Shown here in pieces: positions 24,418-31,500 of a stretch of 55,247 nt of DNA. The stretch's first letter is position 1. Each line of letters starts with the position of its first letter. The notes under the pieces are model-generated. The model ran no database searches and was not told the DNA's origin. It saw only the letters and a program-made list of their open reading frames with translations. Source of the stretch: Pseudomonadota bacterium (GTDB taxonomy: Bacteria; Myxococcota_A; UBA796; SXON01); NCBI GenBank assembly GCA_005778355.1, contig SXON01000224.1, positions 1 through 55,247 of the forward strand. The letters are read 5' to 3'. Both the position numbers and the translations under genes were made by a program.

Positions 24418-26115
24418 CTAGAACGCCGGCCATCCGCCGGGAAGGGCATAGACCATGCCGCGGTATCCCTCGCCAAGCCAGTCGTGATTGGGTGCGCCGA
24501 CGATGAGATCAGGAACGGTGTCACCGTCGAGGTCCCCCGCCGCGAGCACCTCGCCGAACTGGCTGTTCTTGTCGACGCCCTCGATGCGGTCGAACGGCGC
24601 GTCGAGCTCGTAGACGCCGGGCGCCAGCGGCGCCGCAACAAGGAACACGGCCCCGGGGAGGCAACGAGTATCGACGTCGAAGCACTCCGTTTCGTCGTCT
24701 GCCACCGCCGAGGTCATGAACTCGTGGTCGCCGAGCGCGAAGTCATCTCCGAGCACCCCGTCGTCATTGAAATCCCCCAGCCCCGCGCCCGATTCGAGAG
24801 CGCTCCCGGAACCTCGATTCGCCACACGGAGCACCCACGTGGAATCCTCAGTCAGCGTTAGCGCGTCCCCTGCCGTCACCGGCCCATGAACGACCCAGTA
24901 GGCGTGTCCCGCCGTGCCCGTGGTGGCGACCTCGCCAAATCCCACGTCCGCGTACCCGTCGCCGTCGACATCGCCAAGAGACCCGGGCCGAAGAAAGTCG
25001 AGAATGCCATCGTCCCCGGCCGCGTAGGCCACGCGAGCCGCGACCTGATCGAGGGCGGGTAGGCCAGCAACAAACTCGGTCACAACGAAGGCCGCGACCC
25101 CCCGGTCGTAGCCGTCGCTCACGACAAAGTCCGGGCGGCCGTCGCCATCGACATCCCCGACTGCCGCCGCGGCGAGGCCGAGGTGCATCCTGTCGATGTC
25201 TCCCTCCAGAATCATGTCGGCATCGGCCACCGTAGCATGCTCCATGGGCCCACGAAAGAGGTACACCCGGCCGTGGGCGGGGTCCACGGCCCAGTCTGAC
25301 GGCGCCGCGAGGACCACATCTGGCAGGCCGTCCCCGTCCACGTCGCCGGGACCAGCGCAGTACCCCAAGCGTTGACCGAACACCTCGCCATAGTAAGTTC
25401 GGCTCTCGTCGGCGAGGACCATCGTCCCCGTGAACGGACCGGTAGCGAGGTAGGCCGCGCCACCAACGTCGTTCTCCACGGCGTTCGGCGCGCCCACTAC
25501 CACCTCCGCGTTGCCGTCGGCGTCGAGGTCACCGACCGAGCAGATCTCGCTGGCGCGGTTCCACGGGGAACCGACGAGTACGGCCGCCGCATCGCGCCGG
25601 GTGACGACGGCGTCAGATGGCGTAAGCGGGCCGGTGAACACCATCGCGAGTCCTTCCTGGTGCGGCTCCTCGCCGTAGTTTCCCGGCATCGTGACGAACA
25701 GGTCGGCCGCACCGTCTGCATTGGCGTCGGCGACCGCGAGCGCCCGCCCAACATACCCATCACCTTCCGACTGGCCCGAGAGACGCCACCGGCTCAACAA
25801 CCCGGCACTCCCAACTGCACCGGCTCCATCGCAATCGTTGTCGACGCCATCGGCCTGGCGCTCCGTCGCCCCGGAGCGAGCGGTGGGATGAGTGTCGTCG
25901 CAGTCACTCCCATCGCTGACGAACCCGAGCGGCGGCGCGCAGGAGGTGACTGAGTCGGCGCCGTCCCCCTGGCCATCGCGGTCGGCATCTCGGTACCAAA
26001 CGGCCTCGTCACAAGACTCACTGTCCACGGCCGTGTCGCGCCCTGTATCTGGCACCTTCCCCGGCGGTTCGGCGCCGGGGCAACCCGGAAGCAGGAGCGG
26101 CAACAGGACGATCAA
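24418..26115 (-). CDS. FG-GAP repeat lipoprotein, second copy
   Basis: The protein has 565 residues from TTG 26115, whose last two bases are shared with the TGA of the upstream gene (TTGA). The N-terminus MIVLLPLLLPGC is a short hydrophobic lipoprotein signal without basic residues, with the lipid Cys at 12. A DTGRDTAVDSESCD linker and a MopE-like segment (YRDADRDGQGDG, then DGVDNDCDG) follow, then FG-GAP-type repeats such as SVGDLDADGNAEVVVG, GDVDGDGLPDVVLA and AGDLDGDTVPDLIVG. It has the same architecture as the lipoprotein at 20506 but differs widely in sequence. It is probably a surface calcium-binding propeller cotranslated with the arylsulfotransferase-like protein. Confidence 0.87.
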   Translation of the reverse strand: MIVLLPLLLPGCPGAEPPGKVPDTGRDTAVDSESCDEAVWYRDADRDGQGDGADSVTSCAPPLGFVSDGSDCDDTHPTARSGATERQADGVDNDCDGAGAVGSAGLLSRWRLSGQSEGDGYVGRALAVADANADGAADLFVTMPGNYGEEPHQEGLAMVFTGPLTPSDAVVTRRDAAAVLVGSPWNRASEICSVGDLDADGNAEVVVGAPNAVENDVGGAAYLATGPFTGTMVLADESRTYYGEVFGQRLGYCAGPGDVDGDGLPDVVLAAPSDWAVDPAHGRVYLFRGPMEHATVADADMILEGDIDRMHLGLAAAAVGDVDGDGRPDFVVSDGYDRGVAAFVVTEFVAGLPALDQVAARVAYAAGDDGILDFLRPGSLGDVDGDGYADVGFGEVATTGTAGHAYWVVHGPVTAGDALTLTEDSTWVLRVANRGSGSALESGAGLGDFNDDGVLGDDFALGDHEFMTSAVADDETECFDVDTRCLPGAVFLVAAPLAPGVYELDAPFDRIEGVDKNSQFGEVLAAGDLDGDTVPDLIVGAPNHDWLGEGYRGMVYALPGGWPAF

Positions 26116-27812
26116 AACTCGCCGATGTTCTCAAGGGGAAAAGCACGATACCAACCGTAGATGCCGTCCCGGGTGGCGGGGCCGTAGGTCGTGCACGGAT
26201 CGCTCGCAAGCTCGAGAATGAACGGCGGCTCCGCCGACGTCGTGCCGTCGGAGTCACTGAGTTCCTCCACCGTCCACTCGTCGGCGCACATCGCGAGCAC
26301 GTTGGCCCCCGACGTGCCGGGGACCGTGATTCCGGCGCCCTGCCCCGGACACACCAGAGGGGTCAAGCCGGCGTCGACGAGCGCCCAACTGTTGGTGATC
26401 GTCGCCGTCGTAATCGGCGGCCCACCCGTCAGGCTCATCCGGAGAACGCGCGAGCCAGAGCTCTCGCCCAGATTGTCGAACATCTGCAGATAGGTCGGCG
26501 TCTGGTAGACGGCGTGCTGGCCGGCGAAGTCGGTGGCCCCGGAGATGCCACCCGCCATGGCAAGCGTGAGGGTGCTGTAGCTACTGTCACCCGACAACTT
26601 CCAGTTGATGGCGCCCGTACTCCCGTTGACCTGGATCACCTGGTTCCACTGATAGAAGGACAGGTCGATCAACTCGGTGCCGGCAGGTTTGGTGGTCGTG
26701 ACCGAGTTGACGTGAGTCCAGTCGATCGGCGGGTAGGCCCCATCGAAGTAGGCCGCCCAGTAGTTGGAGTTGCATTGACCTGCCGAAGGCGCGTTAGGAC
26801 CCCCGTCAACGGTCGGGTCGTAGGACCAGTCTGACATCGTATAGTAGTCGGAGGTCAAACTTGAAAATGCACCGCTAAACTGCTCGTATCCATCGCTGAC
26901 GAATCGTGAGGTTGCACACCCCGCGAGACCGTTCCAACCCGTGCCCGCCACCCCAGTTGTGGACACCTGGCTGCTCACCGCGTAGACCACCCCCGTCTCG
27001 GGTGAACGAAACGCGTCGTGGCTGACGCAGGGACCATCCGACCCGGCGGCCTGCGTGCAAGCGGTGCCGTAGTCCTTGGAGTCCCTGACGGCGCCTCCCA
27101 TGTCCCATTCGTACAGGTAGCGCCGATCAACGGTTGCCAGGATCCGCGCTGAGTGAGGCGGATTTGCACCGGGCTGCCAGCGCCAACCCGAGAGGGTGTT
27201 GCCGCCCGACGCGGCGACCGCGGCGACGTCCAGATACCAGACAATGGCCTGTGTCGCGGTGTCGACCACGATCAGGTAGTCGCGCGCCCCGCCGCCGCCG
27301 TTCGCGCCGCAATCGCAGGTGTCGAAAAGAACATAGTCCGTGGAAAAACCGCCCGACCCGTCGAAATCAAGGTCGAGGTAGCCGAGATTGGCAGGCAGTG
27401 AAGGGGGTGTGCCGAGCGTGTCGCACTCAAACTTCGCCGAGCCGGGGGGCCCGACCATCACGATGTACTGGTACTGCTGCCCCGGTTGGAAGTTGTAGAG
27501 GATGAAGGTTTTCGTCGTGGTGGTTGCGAAGCGCTCCATGTGGGACCACTTCCAACCGGTGTCCGTCTCGCACGTCGAACCGTCCCCCGTGCGAAAACCC
27601 ACCTTCGCATCGTGGTCTGCGTCGTCGTACGCGCCTGCCACGGTCACGGTCACGGCGTACATCATCGTATTCGCCGGCGTGTAGGGGTTCGCGATGCTCA
27701 CCCCAGTGATGTTGGGCACGACGGCCGCAGCCTGTCGAGGCGTGACGGCGCTAGCAAGGCAAACGATTAACGCAAGTACGTTGCGAAGAACTCGCCAGGG
27801 GGGGGGCAGCAT
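26112..27812 (-). CDS. Secreted arylsulfotransferase (ASST)-like protein
   Basis: From ATG 27812 the protein has 566 residues with a signal peptide (LALIVCLASAV, then TPRQAAA). An N-terminal beta domain leads into propeller-like repeats: DYLIVVDTATQAIVWYLDV, LYEWDMGG, CVSHDAFRSPETGVVYAVSS, INWKLSGDSS, GQHAVYQTPTYLQMFDNLGE and SRVLRMSL. This is the pattern of the arylsulfate sulfotransferase family, which moves sulfate between phenols in the periplasm; the His in SHDAF is a candidate catalytic residue. Activity is not proven by sequence. Its base composition looks more AT-rich than the neighbours. The TGA overlaps the next gene's TTG start. Confidence 0.75.
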   Translation of the reverse strand: MLPPPWRVLRNVLALIVCLASAVTPRQAAAVVPNITGVSIANPYTPANTMMYAVTVTVAGAYDDADHDAKVGFRTGDGSTCETDTGWKWSHMERFATTTTKTFILYNFQPGQQYQYIVMVGPPGSAKFECDTLGTPPSLPANLGYLDLDFDGSGGFSTDYVLFDTCDCGANGGGGARDYLIVVDTATQAIVWYLDVAAVAASGGNTLSGWRWQPGANPPHSARILATVDRRYLYEWDMGGAVRDSKDYGTACTQAAGSDGPCVSHDAFRSPETGVVYAVSSQVSTTGVAGTGWNGLAGCATSRFVSDGYEQFSGAFSSLTSDYYTMSDWSYDPTVDGGPNAPSAGQCNSNYWAAYFDGAYPPIDWTHVNSVTTTKPAGTELIDLSFYQWNQVIQVNGSTGAINWKLSGDSSYSTLTLAMAGGISGATDFAGQHAVYQTPTYLQMFDNLGESSGSRVLRMSLTGGPPITTATITNSWALVDAGLTPLVCPGQGAGITVPGTSGANVLAMCADEWTVEELSDSDGTTSAEPPFILELASDPCTTYGPATRDGIYGWYRAFPLENIGEF

Positions 27813-27880
27813 CGCTAACCTCTCGGTTGTCGCGAACGATGATAGCACGGAAATCTTGCGTCGCGACGGGCGAGATTCAA

Positions 27881-28213
27881 CTACTTGCGAAACACGAACC
27901 AAGCCGCCGCGACCATACAAACCGCGGCCGCCCCGTAGTTCCAAGTCAGCTTCTCGCGCATGTAGAGCACCGCGAATCCCGCGAAAACCGTCATGGTGAC
28001 GATCTCCTGGATCACCTTGAGCTGTGCCAGCGAGAGCGTCTGGTAGCCGAGGCGGTTGGCCGGCACCTGCACGCAGTACTCGAAAAACGCGATGCCCCAG
28101 CTCACCGCGATGGCGATCCACAGGGGCTTGTCGCGAAGGTCGCGCAGGTGCGCATACAAGGCGAAGGTCATGAAAACGTTGGAGACCGCGAGGAGCAAGA
28201 CGGTGCGCAGCAT
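27881..28213 (-). CDS. DUF486 family small membrane protein (DMT superfamily)
   Basis: This 110-residue protein has four hydrophobic segments. It starts MLRTVLLLAVSNVFMTFALYAHL, with the family motifs WGIAFFEYCVQVPANRLGY and LKVIQEIVTMTVFAGFAVLYM and the ending AAAWFVFRK. The family is related to small multidrug-resistance-type transporters; its substrate is unknown. It is 17 bases downstream of the 77-residue membrane protein and is probably cotranscribed with it. Confidence 0.92.
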   Translation of the reverse strand: MLRTVLLLAVSNVFMTFALYAHLRDLRDKPLWIAIAVSWGIAFFEYCVQVPANRLGYQTLSLAQLKVIQEIVTMTVFAGFAVLYMREKLTWNYGAAAVCMVAAAWFVFRK

Positions 28214-28229
28214 GCGCCTCGTCTAGCGG

Positions 28230-28463
28230 CTACCGCTGGTTCTCGTCGTCTTCGCGGAGCATCTCCTCGCGGGTCTTGTTGCCGCGCACGAACACGCGGC
28301 TCACTTGCTCCACGCCCTCGCTCATCGCTTCCTTGGCGGTGACCTTCTTGCCCTTCTTCCGGAGCGCCAGGACGCCCACGATGATCAGGATGATGAACAC
28401 CCAGAAGAGACAGCAGCAGGTGCAGGAGAGGATGTACCAGAGGTTCGCGAGGAGGACGTCCAT
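28230..28463 (-). CDS. Small single-pass membrane protein
   Basis: The protein has 77 residues: a short N-terminus, a Cys-rich membrane segment (ILSCTCCCLFWVFIILIIVGVLAL, about 11-34), then a basic stretch KKGKKV and a charged cytoplasmic tail. The four Cys at the membrane face could be acylated or bind metal. No family is recognised. It is divergent from the NRPS gene, with 63 bases between starts. Confidence 0.6.
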   Translation of the reverse strand: MDVLLANLWYILSCTCCCLFWVFIILIIVGVLALRKKGKKVTAKEAMSEGVEQVSRVFVRGNKTREEMLREDDENQR

Positions 28464-28526
28464 GGCCGAAAGCCTATCGTACTCGCGCCGTCCAGTAAAA
28501 GGGCGTCACGCAGATAGGGGCGCGCG

Positions 28527-31500
28527 ATGAGCGACGAGCTGGACGCCTGGCTGCACGCGGGCCCACCCTGGCGACGCCCCCGCGCAGGCGTGCAGCGCGT
28601 CCGGGTGGGCGGGCGCTACCTCCTGAGCGGGGGCACCGGCGCGCTCGGTCAACACGTGGCGGGGCTCTTGCGGGAGGGCTGGGCAGCCGACGTGGTGGCC
28701 CTGTCGCGACACGACGCAGTACCCCCCGGCGACTACGACGGCGTCTTCCATCTCGCGGGGAGCATGAGCGACCCCTGGGGCAGCAAGCGCGACGTGCTCC
28801 TGCGACTGCGAGCCGCGGTGAAGGCGCCCTGGTGGGTGCTCTTCAGCTCCGTGTCGGCGGTACTCCCGGGGCTCGACCGCGGCATCGAGGACTACGCGGC
28901 GGCGAACCGCTGGCTCGACGACTTCGCACGTTCTACGCCGGGGGTGCTCTCCATCGCCTGGGCCCCCTGGGCGGGCAGGGGCATGGCGGCGCCCCACGCG
29001 GAGGCGCTCGCGGAGCGCGGGCTCCGGGCGATCGAGCCCTCGCTCGGCCTGCGCTTGCTCGGCGCTGCCCTCGCGATGGACGAGACGAACATCCTCGCGG
29101 CATGGCGTCCCGGGGCGCGCGAGGCCGGGGTGAACCTCGACGCGCTGCGCGCGGTGATCGCCGCCGGGGTGGGCAAAGACCCCGATCCCGACGCCCCCTT
29201 CCCCTCGCTCGGCATCGACTCGCTCATGGCGGTCGACCTCGTGCGCGAGATGGAGGCGAAGCTCGGGCAGCCGCTGCCGCCCACGCTGCTCTTCGAGGCG
29301 CCTACCCTGCGGCAGCTCGTCGACAAGCTGCAGGGGCAAGACGCCGGGTCGCCGCTCGGGCGACCGCTGGTGGACAGCCAGCGCACGTTCGTGGTGCAAC
29401 GCCGCTTCTACCCCGACATCCCGGGCAGCGTGTTCATGGCGATGGACCTGTCGCCGCCCGTTGACCGCGACGAACTCGAGTCGCGACTCTCCCTCGCGGT
29501 AGACCGGCACGAGGTGCTCCGGAGCGTGATCCTAGGGGACAGGCTCGTCCCAGGCGGCTCGCGTCCCCGGGTGGAATGGGGACCGGTTGATGACGAGGCG
29601 TTGCGCTCGGCCCCTTTCGATCTGGAGCGCGGACCCCTCTTGCGCGTGACTTGCGACGGCTGGCGCCTCGCGCTGGTCGCCCACCACTCGGCGCTCGACG
29701 CCTGGAGCCTCAAGAACCTCGCCGAGCGGCTGCTCTTGGGCGACACGCCTTCAGAGGGGCCTGACTGGGGTGCGATCCCTGCCGCCGCCCCCGGGGAACT
29801 CAAGGACTACGCCCAGCGTTTTATTGACGGGGTGCCGGTCTTGCCCCTGGGCCGGGGCGGCGATCCCTCGGGGCCGCCGGGGCTCGTCCACACCGCGCTC
29901 GACGCGGCGCCGCTGGCCGCCCGCGCGCGTGCCCTCGGGGTGACGCTCCCGGCCCTGGTGCTCGCCGCCTACGCCCGGCGCCTCTTCGCCACCACCGGCC
30001 AGCACGACGTCGTCATCCGCGTGGCGCACGGGCGCCGACCGCACCGCGTGCCCGGCATCAACCGCGCCCTGGGCCCCTTCGCCGACTCGCTCCCCGTTCG
30101 TTTCTTCGCGGATGCCCCGCTCGACGTCGTCGCTGCCCGCGCCCACGCCGCCCTGCGCGACCTCCCCGACGCGAGTAGCGCCGCGCTCGCAGGACTCTTG
30201 CGCAGCGACGCGCCCACCGGGATCTCGCCGGCGGGCTTCTCCTTCCCCCTGCTCGACGCCGACACCGGTCCGCATACCGTGTCGCGACTTCGCGCCGCTG
30301 CGGGGAACGGCTTCACCGGGCTCGGGCTCGTGGCCTGGGTGCTGGAGGGAAAGCTGGAACTCTCGTGGAACTACCTGCCGTCGAGTTTCGACGAGGCGGA
30401 GGTGGCGGCCTTCGCGGCGGGGCTGTTCGACGAGACGCCGAACCGGGAGACGGTTCACGAGCGCGTGCTGCGGGCGGCGCAGTTGTTTCCCGAGCACGAG
30501 GCCGCGCCAGGCCTCAGCTACGCCGAGCTGTCGCGTCGGTCAGGCGAACTTGCGGCGCAACTACAGCCTTTTTCTCCCGCGCGCGTGGGCGTGCTCGCGC
30601 GGCCCTCGGTGGAGGCCCTCGTGGCGATGCTCGCCGCGATGCGCGTGGGCGCGGCCTACGTGCCGCTCGACCCGGAGTGGCCCGACGCCCGGGCGCAATC
30701 GGTGATCGACGCGGCGCGGCTCGACGCGCTCGTCAGCACGGTGCCCGAGCGTTTTCCAAGCTTCTTCCGGCAGGGCCAGGGCGGCGGGGCGCTCGCGTGG
30801 ACGATGTTCACCTCGGGCTCCACCGGCACCCCGAAGGGCGTGGAGGTGAGCCACGCGGCCGCCTGCCGCTGGCTCGACTGGAACCAGGGCATGGTGGGCG
30901 CGCGGCCGAGCGACCGGCTCCTGTGGACCGCGTCGATCGGCTTCGGCGGCAGCATCCGGCAGTGCTGGGGACCGCTCTGTAGCGGCGGCACGAGCATCCC
31001 CGCGCCCGAGCATCTTCGTCGCGACCCACAGGCGCTGCTCGGCTACCTCGACGCGGCGGGCGTGACGGTGTGGAACACAGTGCCCTCGCTCTGGGTGAGG
31101 GTGATGGACACGATGGAACGCACGGGGATCCGTCCCCGGGCGTTGCGGATGGTGGTCGTGGGCGGCGAGGTGATGACCAGCGCCCACGCCTCGCGATGGC
31201 TGCGCCTCGTCGGCCCGGCGGGCCCGCGGCTGGTCAACGCCTACGGCAGCACCGAGACCGTGGTCAACGCGAGCTGGTTCGTGGTTCGCCGCCCGCCCGA
31301 CACGCCGCTCGTGCCCATTGGGCGGGCCCGCGCCGGCGTGGCCGTCGACATCGACGGTGCCGACGTGGGCGAGATCGTGGTGCGCGGGGCGGTGGCCGAG
31401 GGCTACCTCGACGGCGCGCGCTTCGAGGGTGTGTTCCGCACCGGCGACCTCGGGAAACGGCTGCCGAGCGGCGAGATCGTCTACATGGGGCGTCGCGACA

